64,000 nt of DNA, from assembly GCA_963169665.1 (NCBI GenBank), contig CAUJET010000091.1, positions 1 to 64,000 of the forward strand, read 5' to 3'. The translations under genes were made by a program, and so were the position numbers. Positions 8,453 to 16,859 of the stretch are shown one piece after another. How positions within the stretch are numbered: position 1 is the stretch's first letter; every line of letters starts with the position of its first letter. Source of the DNA: Actinomycetota bacterium. Its GTDB lineage: Bacteria; Actinomycetota; Acidimicrobiia; Acidimicrobiales; Ilumatobacteraceae. Below the pieces are notes generated by a model. The model had not been told where the DNA came from. It saw nothing but the letters and a program-made list of their open reading frames with translations, and ran no database searches.

Positions 8453-11005
8453 CGGGTCGGGATCCTCCGACGAGTCGCTCCAGGGTCCGAGCGCCTGCAG
8501 CTCGAGCGTCGGCGCACCGTCGGCCATCGCCCGTTCGAGATCGACCGTCGCGACGAATCGCCACTCGCGGTCGCCGGCAGGGTCGACGAGGTACTGGGTG
8601 ACCACCCATCGGCCGGGTTCGTCGACGAGCTGGTGCTCGCGGGCCGAGCGCGCCTCGGCGTCGATGCCGATCGAGTCGTACTCGCGCCAATAGGGCGCCA
8701 TCGTCGCCCAGATGCGCGACTCGTCCCATGCGGTGCCGTCGGCCGCCTGCTCGCCACATCGCTGCGCGAGCAGGGCGTACTGGCGGCGCGCCAGCAGCTC
8801 GACCCATCCGAAGGCAGCCGTCCGCACCGCGGTGCGCCATGCCGCCGGCGGACCGGTGGGCCCCACGTGTGGCGCGGCCGGCACGGCGTGCTCGTGCACC
8901 GGCCCGCCGGCGAGCAGGGTCCACTCGTCGAGCAGCGTGGCGTCGGTGGCCCGGATGAGCGCCCCGAGCCAGTCGACCACGTCCTCGAGCTCGTCGACGT
9001 ACACGTCGTCGGGCAGCGACCGGTCGAGCGTGCGCCAGGCGTCGGTGAGATATCGAAGCACCAGACCCTCGCTGCGGTCGAGCCGGTAGCGGCGCACGAA
9101 CGTGGCGAAGCTGTCGCCGGCCTCGAGCATCTCGCGCACGATCGATTTCGGCGACGGTTGCTCGGCCACCCACGGGTGATGGGTGCGGTACTCGGTGAAG
9201 CACGCGTCGAGCAGTTCGGCCAGCGGCTTGGGCCAGCTGACGTGTTCGAGCAGTTCCATGCGCTCCTCGTACGGCACGCCCTCGCTCTTCAACCGCGCGA
9301 CCTCGGCGCCCTTCGCGGTGTTCTGCTGGGCGTACAGGATCTGTCGGGGATCGTCGAGCACGCCCTCGACCACGCTCACCACATCGAGCACGTAGGCGGG
9401 GTCGTCGTGGTCGAGCGTCGTGACGACCTCGATCGCGAACGGCATCAGCGGCGCCGAGAACCGGAGCGCGGCCCGCTCGTCGGTGCCGGCCTGCAGGGTG
9501 CCCACGCGCACGCCGGCGCACCTGCCGCGCTCGTCGCGGACGCGCTCGGCCACCCCTGCGGCCTCGAGGCTGCGGTACACCGCGATCGCCCGCTTGCGGT
9601 GCTGTCGCTTGCGTTGGTCCGAGTCGTGGTTGGTGCGGAGCAGGTGCTTCAACGCCGCCGGGCCATCGGGCCGGGACAGCACGGAGGCGACGAGGTCCGC
9701 GGTCACCCGGAACCGGGACACGAGTGGCTCGGGCTGGCCGTTGACGAGGCGGTTCATCGTCGCCTCGTCGTAGTGCACGAACCCCTCCGGAGCCTTGTGC
9801 TTGGTGGCCTTGCGCTTCGCCTTCGGGTCGTCACCGGCGCGGCTGAGCGCCTTGGCGTTGTCGATCACGTGGTCGGGTGCCTGCGTCCACACGTGGCCGT
9901 CGGGATCGAACCCCGGCCGGCCGGCACGGCCCGACAACTGCCGGAACTCGCGCACGGTGAACACGCGCACCTTGGTGCCGTCGAACTTCGTCAGCGCGGT
10001 CATCAGCACCGTGCGGATGGGGATGTTCACCCCGACGCCGAGCGTGTCGGTGCCGCAGATCACGGGCAGCAGCCCTTCACCCGCGAGGCGTTCCACGAGA
10101 CGGCGGTACCGCGGGAGCATTCCGGCGTGGTGCACCCCGATCCCGTTGCGGATCAGTCGCTCGAGGGTCTCGCCGAAGCCGCGCGCCATCTTGACGCCCG
10201 ACATCGCGGCGGCGATCGCCTCACGCTGCGCCCGGGTGGTGACGTTGAGGCTCACGAGGCCCTGCGCACGTTCGATCGCTGCCGCCTGGTTGGCGTGCAC
10301 GACGTACACGGGGCTGAGGCCGTCCTTGACGGCGTCGAGCACGCTGTCGCTCACCGAGGTCATCCGCCATTGGTGGTGGAGCGGCGTGGGCCGATCGACG
10401 GAGGTGACCGAAGCGACCGTGCGCGCCGACCGCTGCTGCAGGTCGTCGACGATCGCGGTCATGTCGCCGAGGGTGGCCGACGCCAGCAGCATCTGGCAGC
10501 CGGTGAGCTCGAGCAACGGCACCTGCCACGCCCAGCCCCGATCCGGGTCGGCGTAGTAGTGGAACTCGTCGAGGCACGCGAACCCGATGTCGCTCGCCGC
10601 GCCGGTGACGAGGGCGTGGTTGGCGAGCACCTCGGCCGTGCACACGAGCACCGGCGCGTCGGCGTTGATCGCGGCATCACCCGTCGCGAGCCCCACCTGT
10701 TCGGCGCCGAGGAGGTCGACGAGGTCGAAGAACTTCTCGGCGACGAGCGCCTTGATCGGTGCGGTCCACACGGCCCGCCTGCCCTCGTTGAGCGCGAGCA
10801 CCACCCCGGCCATCGCGACGAGGCTCTTGCCCGAACCCGTGGGGGTGGCCAGCACGACGTGCTCACCAGCGGCGAGGGCGAGTGCGGCTTCCTCCTGGTG
10901 CGGGTACATCGGCCGGCCGCCGTCGGCGGTCCACGTGGCGAAGGCGTCGAGCACCAGCGACGGATCGCTGCCCGGTGGCGGGAGGAGCTCGACCAGCGAC
11001 GACAT
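8381..11005 (-). CDS. DEAD/DEAH-box helicase with DUF3516 domain
   Basis: An 874-residue Ski2-like superfamily 2 helicase. Walker A is ATPTGSGKS (residues 53-61), Walker B is DEFH (146-149), SAT motif III is ASATL, and the second RecA domain has GIGVHHAGMLPRYRR, GTDTLGVGVN and QLSGRAGRPG. The C-terminal half (about 390-874) fits DUF3516, the tail found in actinobacterial members. It probably unwinds RNA or remodels RNA-protein complexes using ATP. Convergent with the S9 peptidase, it ends 72 bases inside that gene. Divergent from the acyl-CoA ligase gene across a 112-base region with 13-bp repeats. Confidence 0.92.
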   Translation of the reverse strand: MSSLVELLPPPGSDPSLVLDAFATWTADGGRPMYPHQEEAALALAAGEHVVLATPTGSGKSLVAMAGVVLALNEGRRAVWTAPIKALVAEKFFDLVDLLGAEQVGLATGDAAINADAPVLVCTAEVLANHALVTGAASDIGFACLDEFHYYADPDRGWAWQVPLLELTGCQMLLASATLGDMTAIVDDLQQRSARTVASVTSVDRPTPLHHQWRMTSVSDSVLDAVKDGLSPVYVVHANQAAAIERAQGLVSLNVTTRAQREAIAAAMSGVKMARGFGETLERLIRNGIGVHHAGMLPRYRRLVERLAGEGLLPVICGTDTLGVGVNIPIRTVLMTALTKFDGTKVRVFTVREFRQLSGRAGRPGFDPDGHVWTQAPDHVIDNAKALSRAGDDPKAKRKATKHKAPEGFVHYDEATMNRLVNGQPEPLVSRFRVTADLVASVLSRPDGPAALKHLLRTNHDSDQRKRQHRKRAIAVYRSLEAAGVAERVRDERGRCAGVRVGTLQAGTDERAALRFSAPLMPFAIEVVTTLDHDDPAYVLDVVSVVEGVLDDPRQILYAQQNTAKGAEVARLKSEGVPYEERMELLEHVSWPKPLAELLDACFTEYRTHHPWVAEQPSPKSIVREMLEAGDSFATFVRRYRLDRSEGLVLRYLTDAWRTLDRSLPDDVYVDELEDVVDWLGALIRATDATLLDEWTLLAGGPVHEHAVPAAPHVGPTGPPAAWRTAVRTAAFGWVELLARRQYALLAQRCGEQAADGTAWDESRIWATMAPYWREYDSIGIDAEARSAREHQLVDEPGRWVVTQYLVDPAGDREWRFVATVDLERAMADGAPTLELQALGPWSDSSEDPDPSAGGELLAEPVEDDLGPLDPMDG

Positions 11006-11033
11006 GCAGGGTCCAGTGTGCCGGGCCGCCGTC

Positions 11034-11039
11034 TACGAT
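11034..11039 (+). promoter_or_regulatory. -10 hexamer upstream of repeat leader
   Basis: TACGAT is a good -10 element in the helicase/ligase divergent region. It would start transcription near 11046, directly in front of the 13-bp repeats, placing them in a leader of about 70 bases for the ligase mRNA. Confidence 0.4.
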
Positions 11040-11048
11040 CCGTGCACC

Positions 11049-11107
11049 GGGATCTGGCACTGGGATCTGGCACCGGGATCTGGCACTGGGATCTGGCACT
11101 GGGATCA
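11049..11107 (+). repeat. 13-bp tandem repeats (GGGATCTGGCACT), 4.5 copies
   Basis: Four consecutive 13-bp units start at 11049, 11062, 11075 and 11088; unit 2 ends in C instead of T, and a 7-base partial unit (one mismatch) begins at 11101. The bases just before (GTGCACC) look like the end of a decayed earlier unit. The array lies between the divergent helicase and acyl-CoA ligase genes and runs up to the ligase Shine-Dalgarno sequence. It is too short-period and spacer-free to be a CRISPR array. Confidence 0.9.
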
Positions 11108-11112
11108 GGGGG
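11107..11112 (+). promoter_or_regulatory. Shine-Dalgarno of acyl-CoA ligase
   Basis: AGGGGG lies 5 bases before the ATG at 11118 and decides this start over the out-of-frame ATG at 11113. Confidence 0.6.
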
Positions 11113-11117
11113 ATGCC

Positions 11118-12683
11118 ATGGAAGAACTGATCTACCCACGTCTGTTGCTGACCGCGGCCGCACGGCGCACCGACCGGCCGGCCTTCGTCGACGACGACGG
11201 CACCACCGAGTTGCTGGTCGATCACGTCGATCGGTCGCTGCGCGTGGCCGATGCACACCGGTCGCAGTTCGGGTTCGCGCCCGACGACCGCTTCGCCGTG
11301 TTGGCCGGCAACAGTCGCCACTACGTGAACCTGTGGCACGCGGCGTTCTTCGGCGGCGGCGTGGTGAACCCGCTCAACACGCGGCTCGCACCCGCCGAGC
11401 TGGCGTTCATCCTGCGCGACTCGGGTTCGCGGGTGCTGTACGTCGACGCCGGGTTCGCACCGCTGGCCGCCGAGATCCGCGACCAGGTGCCCACGCTCGA
11501 GCAGGTGGTGCTGATCGGTGCGGGCGACGATCTGCCCGTCGACGCCCGCCTCGACGAGGTCGCCGCGAGCGGCGAGCCGACCGTGGTCGACGTGCGCGAG
11601 GACGACCTCACGGTGCTGATGTACACCGGCGGCACCACCGGGCTGCCGAAGGGCGTCCTGCACACCCAGCGCACCAACACGCTGAACGTGTACCGGATGG
11701 GGTTCATGTTCGGGTTCTTCACCGAGCGCAGCACGTTCCTGAACGCCACGCCGATGTTCCACGCCGGCGGGTCGATGGGCACGATGGGGATGCCCTGCAG
11801 CGGGGGCACGACGGTGATCCATGCGTCGTTCGACCCGGCTCGTCTGATCGCCGACGTCGAACGACACCAGGTGACCCACATGGGGCTGGTGCCCACGATG
11901 ATCGGGATGATGATGAACCATCCCGACTTCGACCCGGCGAAGTTCGCCTCGTTGAAGATGATGGGATACGGCGCCTCACCGATGCCTGCGGCGCTGCTCG
12001 ACCAGATCCGCACCCGACTCCCCCACCTCGCGCTCACCCAGACCTACGGCATGACCGAGGCGTGCGCCGTGCTCACCTGTCTCACGGCCGAGGATCATCG
12101 CGCCGGCGGGCCGCCGATCCGCTCGGCGGGGCGTGCGGCGCCGGGCGTCGAGCTCACCGTGCGCGACGCCGACGGCGCACCGGTCGCCACGGGCGAGGTC
12201 GGCGAGGTGTGGGCGAAGGCCGGCAGCTTCAGCGTCGGCTACCTCGGCCGGCCCGAGGAGACCGCCGCGGCCTTCGTCGACGGCTGGTACCGCACCGGCG
12301 ATGCCGGCTACCTCGACGACGAGCAATACCTGTACCTCGTCGATCGCACCAAGGACATGATCGTCACGGGCGGTGAGAACGTGTACTCGAGCGAGGTGGA
12401 GAACGCCCTGGCGTCGCACCCGGCGGTGCTGCAGGTCGCGGCGATCGGTATCCCGAGCGACCGGTGGGGCGAACAGGTGCACGCGGTCGTGGTGCAGCGA
12501 CCCGGCACCGAGGTCACCGCCGACGAGCTGATCGCCCACGCGCGCTCGCAGATCGCCGGCTTCAAGGTGCCGAAGTCGATCGAACTGCGCAGCGATCCGC
12601 TGCCGCTGTCCGGGGCGATGAAGGTGCTCAAGCGCGAGCTGCGTGCACCCTATTGGGAGGGCCGCACGCGGGCGATCGACTGA
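11118..12683 (+). CDS. AMP-dependent acyl-CoA synthetase
   Basis: The 521-residue ANL enzyme has YTGGTTGLPKGVLHTQ as its nucleotide-binding loop, TYGMTEACAV as motif A5, and GWYRTGDAGYLDDEQ with DRTKDMIVTGGENVY at the domain hinge. The Lys expected near the C-terminus is in LSGAMKVLKRELR. It makes acyl-CoA from a free acid, ATP and CoA; sequence alone does not show which acid. Length is typical of FadD-like and long-chain ligases of actinobacteria. Unlike many neighbours, this gene has a leader containing tandem repeats and a Shine-Dalgarno sequence. It converges on nudC with a 24-base gap. Confidence 0.92.
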   Translation: MEELIYPRLLLTAAARRTDRPAFVDDDGTTELLVDHVDRSLRVADAHRSQFGFAPDDRFAVLAGNSRHYVNLWHAAFFGGGVVNPLNTRLAPAELAFILRDSGSRVLYVDAGFAPLAAEIRDQVPTLEQVVLIGAGDDLPVDARLDEVAASGEPTVVDVREDDLTVLMYTGGTTGLPKGVLHTQRTNTLNVYRMGFMFGFFTERSTFLNATPMFHAGGSMGTMGMPCSGGTTVIHASFDPARLIADVERHQVTHMGLVPTMIGMMMNHPDFDPAKFASLKMMGYGASPMPAALLDQIRTRLPHLALTQTYGMTEACAVLTCLTAEDHRAGGPPIRSAGRAAPGVELTVRDADGAPVATGEVGEVWAKAGSFSVGYLGRPEETAAAFVDGWYRTGDAGYLDDEQYLYLVDRTKDMIVTGGENVYSSEVENALASHPAVLQVAAIGIPSDRWGEQVHAVVVQRPGTEVTADELIAHARSQIAGFKVPKSIELRSDPLPLSGAMKVLKRELRAPYWEGRTRAID

Positions 12684-12707
12684 CGGCCGGCACTGAGGTC
12701 GGGGAGC

Positions 12708-13511
12708 TCAGCCCTCGGCGACCCACATGTCGATGAGCTTGCGGGCGATGGAGATGCGCGGCGGGATGTTCGGCAGCTCGTCGCGCCGGTACCACTGCGC
12801 GTCCATGATCTCGGTCGGGTCGCACACGATGTCGCCGCTCAGCCAGTTGGCCCGGAAGCCGAGCATCAGGCTGTGCGGGAACGGCCAGGGCTGGCTCGAC
12901 ACGTAGGTGGGCGTGTCGATCTCGATGCCCACCTCCTCACGGACCTCGCGGATCACCGACTGCTCGAGCGACTCGCCCGGCTCGACGAAGCCGGCGAGGC
13001 AGCTGTACATCGGCGCCCGGAACGCGACGCCCCGGGCGAGCAGCGCCTCGCTGTCGGCACCCTCGCCTCGCGTGACCAGGGTGATCATCGCCGGCGCGAG
13101 GCGCGGGTAGGCGAGCAGGTTGCACGACGGGCACTTCATCGAGCGGTCGTTGTCCGAGCGCACGGTCGCCGCGCCGCACCGACCGCAGAACCTGTGGGTG
13201 CGGGCCCATTCGGCGAGCTGCACGGCCCGACCGGCGATCGCCCACTCCTCCTCCGACGACCGGCCGAAGTAGGTGAACAGGTCGGTCGCCGCACCGTAGG
13301 AAGGGTCCTCGCCGTGCGGGACGTCGACGGCCCAGACCGCCTCTGCGCCGTCGTCGCGCTGGTACATGCCGAGGAAGTGGTGTTCGGCATCGTCGATCTC
13401 GATCCGGTCGGACACGAACACCGAGGAGCCGATGACGTGGATGTACCGGTGGGTCGTGACGGTCGTCGTGGGCTGCAACGCAGGAATGAAGCTGGACACG
13501 GCGCCCACCAT
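12708..13511 (-). CDS. nudC: NAD(+) diphosphatase
   Basis: The 267-residue protein has a zinc ribbon with CGRCG and CPSC pairs (near residues 109 and 128), a Nudix box GFVEPGESLEQSVIREVREEVGIE in two pieces centred near residue 185, and the SQPWPFPHS signature that is specific for NADH pyrophosphatases. It hydrolyses NAD(H) to NMN(H) and AMP, and NudC enzymes can also remove NAD caps from RNA 5' ends. Here many mRNAs may be leaderless, so cap removal would be of interest, but nothing in the sequence shows it. The start is separated from the divergent thiolase start by only 11 bases. Confidence 0.95.
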   Translation of the reverse strand: MVGAVSSFIPALQPTTTVTTHRYIHVIGSSVFVSDRIEIDDAEHHFLGMYQRDDGAEAVWAVDVPHGEDPSYGAATDLFTYFGRSSEEEWAIAGRAVQLAEWARTHRFCGRCGAATVRSDNDRSMKCPSCNLLAYPRLAPAMITLVTRGEGADSEALLARGVAFRAPMYSCLAGFVEPGESLEQSVIREVREEVGIEIDTPTYVSSQPWPFPHSLMLGFRANWLSGDIVCDPTEIMDAQWYRRDELPNIPPRISIARKLIDMWVAEG

Positions 13512-13516
13512 AGGAT
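13511..13516 (+). promoter_or_regulatory. -10 hexamer of thiolase, leaderless
   Basis: TAGGAT ends 7 positions before the thiolase ATG at 13523. It overlaps the start codon of the divergent nudC gene, so transcription of the two genes may interfere. Confidence 0.55.
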
Positions 13517-13522
13517 CGCGCC

Positions 13523-14701
13523 ATGACCAACATCGTGATCGTCGACGCCGTCCGCACGCCCATCGGCAAGCGCAACGGCGGCCTGTCCACCCTGCACCCG
13601 GCCGAGCTGCTCGCCACCGTCCAGCGGGCGATCGTCGAGCGCTCGGGCATCGACCCGGCCGAGATCGGCCAGGTCATCACCGGCTGCGTGAGCCAGGTGG
13701 GCGAGCAGGCGTTCAACATCGGCCGCACCGCATGGCTCAGCGCCGGCATGCCGATGCACGTCGCCAACACCACCGTCGACACCCAGTGCGGTTCGAGCCA
13801 GCAGGCCACCAACCTCGGTGCCGCGCTGGTGGGCAGCGGCGTCGTCGACGTCGCCCTCGCCTGCGGCGTCGAGTCGATGAGCCGCATCCCGATCGGTGTG
13901 GGTGGCAGCAAGAACCTCGGCCTCGGCATCCCGATCCCGAAGACCTACTTCGAGCAGTACGAGATGACCTCGCAGTTCGAGGGTGCCGAGCGCATCGCCG
14001 ACAAGTGGGGCATCACCCGCGACGACACCGACGCCTTCGGCTTCCGCAGCCAGCAGCTGGCCGCCCAGGCATGGAACGAGGACCGCTTCTCGGGTCAGTA
14101 CATCTCCGTCCAGGCACCCGACCGCAACGATGACGGCACCCTCGCCGACACCACGCACACCGTGTCGCGCGACGAGGGCCTGCGCGAGACCACGATGGAG
14201 AAGCTCGCCAGCCTGAAGCCCGTCGCCCGCGAGAACGGCGTGCACACGGCCGGCAACTCGAGCCAGATCTCCGACGGTGCCAGCGCCGTGCTGATGATGA
14301 CCGAGGAGAAGGCGGCGGCGCTCGGCCTGAAGCCCCGCGCTCGCATCGTCGACACCTGCCTCGTCGGCACCGATCCGGTCCTCATGCTCACCGGCCCGAT
14401 CGACGCCACCCAGCGAATGCTCGGCCGCACCGGCCTGTCGATCGACGACATCGACGTCTTCGAGATCAACGAGGCCTTCGCATCGGTCGTGCTCGCATGG
14501 CAGAAGGAAGTGGGCGCCAACCCCGACCGCGTGAACCCCAACGGCGGCGCCATCGCCCTCGGTCACCCGCTCGGTGGCACCGGCGGCTTCCTGCTCACCA
14601 AGGCCCTGTACGAGCTCGAGCGGTCGGGCGGCAGGTACGGCCTCGTGTCGATGTGCTGCGGTGGCGGTCTCGGCACCGGCACGATCATCGAACGCCTCTG
14701 A
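13523..14701 (+). CDS. acetyl-CoA C-acyltransferase (thiolase)
   Basis: A 392-residue thiolase. Catalytic Cys89 sits in DTQCGSSQQA, the GHPLGGTGG motif near residue 350 brings the catalytic His, and the second Cys is in SMCCGGGLGTGT near the C-terminus. The NEAFASV motif is also present. It cleaves 3-ketoacyl-CoA to acetyl-CoA and a shortened acyl-CoA, or condenses acetyl-CoA, in fatty acid or steroid side-chain metabolism. The paralogous acyl-CoA ligases nearby fit beta-oxidation. The last codons and stop lie inside a 14-bp tandem duplication that continues past the gene. Confidence 0.95.
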   Translation: MTNIVIVDAVRTPIGKRNGGLSTLHPAELLATVQRAIVERSGIDPAEIGQVITGCVSQVGEQAFNIGRTAWLSAGMPMHVANTTVDTQCGSSQQATNLGAALVGSGVVDVALACGVESMSRIPIGVGGSKNLGLGIPIPKTYFEQYEMTSQFEGAERIADKWGITRDDTDAFGFRSQQLAAQAWNEDRFSGQYISVQAPDRNDDGTLADTTHTVSRDEGLRETTMEKLASLKPVARENGVHTAGNSSQISDGASAVLMMTEEKAAALGLKPRARIVDTCLVGTDPVLMLTGPIDATQRMLGRTGLSIDDIDVFEINEAFASVVLAWQKEVGANPDRVNPNGGAIALGHPLGGTGGFLLTKALYELERSGGRYGLVSMCCGGGLGTGTIIERL

Positions 14702-14731
14702 TCGAGCGCCTCTGATCGAGCCTCTGATCAG
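14693..14731 (+). repeat. 14-bp tandem duplication across thiolase stop codon
   Basis: CGCCTCTGATCGAG occurs at 14693-14706 and again at 14707-14720, followed by a partial third copy to about 14731. The first copy contains the TGA stop at 14699-14701. Confidence 0.85.
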
Positions 14732-14747
14732 ACGCTCGTCCATGTGT

Positions 14748-14764
14748 TGCCGCCGTTGGCGGCA
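14748..14764. terminator. hairpin 1 downstream of thiolase
   Basis: TGCCGCC-GTT-GGCGGCA makes a 7-bp stem with a 3-base loop. It is the first of two hairpins in the gap between the convergent thiolase and channel genes. Confidence 0.5.
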
Positions 14765-14782
14765 TATCCAGTGATCTCGGCC

Positions 14783-14808
14783 CCGAGGGCGCCTGCCGGC
14801 GCCCTCGG
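14783..14808. terminator. hairpin 2, bidirectional terminator candidate
   Basis: CCGAGGGCGCC, the loop TGCC and its perfect complement form an 11-bp, very GC-rich stem. It is placed midway between two convergent genes and has no T-run on either side, as is usual for high-GC actinobacterial terminators. Confidence 0.65.
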
Positions 14809-14846
14809 TCCGCGTCCGGACTCGACCCCGCCGGGTTCGACCCGAC

Positions 14847-16751
14847 TCAGGTCAGGCCGGGGGCCACGACGATGATCTCGTCGTCGACGCCCAACGACAA
14901 GGGTGCCGACTTCGCCGGGTTCACGACCACCTCGCCGGTCGCTGTGCGGCGGTAGCCGATCGCGCTGTGGCCGAGCGAGGAGGCCGTGGCCACGACGTCG
15001 GCGAACGACGTCGCCTTGTGCGCGCCGTACTGGAGCGTCTCGCGCAGCTCGATCGAGCAGCCGGTGCGGTCGAACAGGTCGACGAACACCTGCGACAGCT
15101 CGTGGCGCTCGCTCAGCTGGGCGAGCATGAGGCTGGTGAGCTCGTCGCTGACGATGAAGTCGTCGGCACCGGTGGCGACGGCGAGCGGGGCGTTGCGCTG
15201 GTCGAGCAGCTCGGCCACCATCCGCACCGGGCCGACGTCCTCGTGCTGGCGCACGTGGCGGAAGGCGAGCAGCGTGAGCAGGGTGCGCGAGTCGGCGTCG
15301 TCGATGCTGCCGTCGCGGTACCCGAGCACGATCACCTCGTGGAACGAGATGCGCGCCGCATGCAGCGCCACGATCTCGGGACCGCCCGTGAGCACGGTGA
15401 TCTCCACCTCGACGTTCTTCGGCGACACCTCGGCCCGCACCTCGTCGGGATCGACCTTCGTGGGGTCGACGAGCACTTCGATCGTGGTGTTGGCACCGAG
15501 GAACTCGTCGAGTTCGTCGATCACGCGCGGGCCGAGCGCGCTCCAGCCCGCGATCACGATCCGGCGGGTGCCCTCCTGCGGTGTCGGGGGCCACACCTCG
15601 CGCACGGTCGGCGTGACGCCGAGCTTCGCCAGGGTGAACAGCGAGTCGTCCTCGACGATCGCCACGAGCTGGTCGCCCGGCGCCAGCACGTGGCCGGGTT
15701 CGGGGTTGAGCACCACCCGGCCGGAGGCATCGAGCACACCCATCACCGCCGACCGCTCGAACGCCAGCTGGCACTCGGCGTAGGTGCGGCCCACCAACTC
15801 GGGGAACGGTGCGAAGTAGAGCTCGTCGCCGTCGAAGTCGAGGAGTTCGCGGAACACGGTGCTCAGCCCACGCTGGCGGCAGGCCTGAGCGGTGAGTTCG
15901 GCGACGACGTCGTCGGAGCTGACCGTCACCAGCTTCTCCCCCATCAGCGCCTGCAGCGACCGGGCGGTGTCGGCCGAGCTGACCTCGGCGACGATGTGGG
16001 TGTCGTCGCGCATCGCCGTGGCCCGCGTGGCGAGCAGCACCTTCACGGTGGCTGCGTCGTCGCCGTCACCGACCACGATCACCGAGCGTGCCGCGGCCAG
16101 ATTGACGAGCTCGAGGTTGCGCGGCATCCACGGCTCGCCGCTGCGGCAGACGAGGCGGGTGGTGCGCAGATCGGGAATGGCGAGCCGGAGGGTCTCCTCC
16201 ATCTCGGTCTTGTCGTGGCCGGCGAGCACCACGACGGTGGCGTGCTTGCGGCTCTCGTTGGCGATCACGAGCTCGCTCACGATCGCGGTCACCCGGGTCG
16301 ACCAGCCGAGGATCACGGTGTGGTCGTGCTCGATGACGTGGCTGCGGCCCTTGCGCAGTTCCTCGATGCGCTGGTCGACCGCGTTGGCGATGAGGCCGAT
16401 GAGGCTGCCGGCGAGGAAGATGCCGGCGACGGTGATCATCAGCCCGACGATGCGGGTGACCCAGCCGATGTCGCCGGCGAAGGTGCCGGCGTCGACGACG
16501 CGCAGCATCGACTGCCAGATCGCCTCGACGATGCCGAGGTCCTTGCCCGCCTCGCCGTTCACGCCGGTGAGGCGGAACAGGGTGAGCACGAGCGCGGTGA
16601 CGACGATGATCGCCAGCGTGAGCAGGCCGAGCCAGCCGATCACGACCGACGGCCCGCGCGACAGGGCGAGGTCGAACCGGTAGCGCAGGCGGTCCCGACG
16701 TCCACCGCGGGGCGGCGCAGCAGACGCGGGCGAGGGTTCCGTCTCGATCAT
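14847..16751 (-). CDS. CASTOR/POLLUX-like putative ion channel with RCK domains
   Basis: The 634-residue protein has two N-terminal membrane segments (roughly residues 35-60 and 100-125) flanking a pore-like region, then a long cytoplasmic part with tandem Rossmann-type RCK/TrkA-N folds; one starts at HTVILGWSTRV and another at RIVIAGWSALGPRV. TrkA-C-like segments such as APGDQLVAIVED are interleaved. This layout is that of the CASTOR/POLLUX/SYM8 channel group. It likely controls K+ or other cation flux across the membrane in response to a nucleotide ligand. The ATG at 16751 was chosen over an ATG 39 bases upstream because TACCGT lies 8 positions before it. Confidence 0.85.
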   Translation of the reverse strand: MIETEPSPASAAPPRGGRRDRLRYRFDLALSRGPSVVIGWLGLLTLAIIVVTALVLTLFRLTGVNGEAGKDLGIVEAIWQSMLRVVDAGTFAGDIGWVTRIVGLMITVAGIFLAGSLIGLIANAVDQRIEELRKGRSHVIEHDHTVILGWSTRVTAIVSELVIANESRKHATVVVLAGHDKTEMEETLRLAIPDLRTTRLVCRSGEPWMPRNLELVNLAAARSVIVVGDGDDAATVKVLLATRATAMRDDTHIVAEVSSADTARSLQALMGEKLVTVSSDDVVAELTAQACRQRGLSTVFRELLDFDGDELYFAPFPELVGRTYAECQLAFERSAVMGVLDASGRVVLNPEPGHVLAPGDQLVAIVEDDSLFTLAKLGVTPTVREVWPPTPQEGTRRIVIAGWSALGPRVIDELDEFLGANTTIEVLVDPTKVDPDEVRAEVSPKNVEVEITVLTGGPEIVALHAARISFHEVIVLGYRDGSIDDADSRTLLTLLAFRHVRQHEDVGPVRMVAELLDQRNAPLAVATGADDFIVSDELTSLMLAQLSERHELSQVFVDLFDRTGCSIELRETLQYGAHKATSFADVVATASSLGHSAIGYRRTATGEVVVNPAKSAPLSLGVDDEIIVVAPGLT

Positions 16752-16758
16752 GCCACAG

Positions 16759-16764
16759 ACGGTA
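16759..16764 (-). promoter_or_regulatory. -10 hexamer of channel gene
   Basis: On the minus strand TACCGT ends 8 positions before the ATG at 16751, in the 108-base gap after the globin gene. Confidence 0.45.
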
Positions 16765-16840
16765 CCGGCATGACCACACTCTGCACACAACTTGACACGA
16801 TGAGTGTCTTTCTCGCTGCTCCGTGTGGCAGCCTCGCTCG

Positions 16841-16859
16841 ACCGGTCAGCTCGACCGGT
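16841..16859 (-). terminator. hairpin after globin gene
   Basis: ACCGGTC-AGCTC-GACCGGT forms a 7-bp stem directly downstream of the globin stop codon (minus strand). The same stretch can be read as two direct copies of GCTCGACCGGT separated by two bases (16836-16859). Confidence 0.5.

Noticed and set aside
11049-11107. Possible CRISPR array
   Set aside because: Units are 13 bp, directly adjacent and without spacers, and no cas genes are present.
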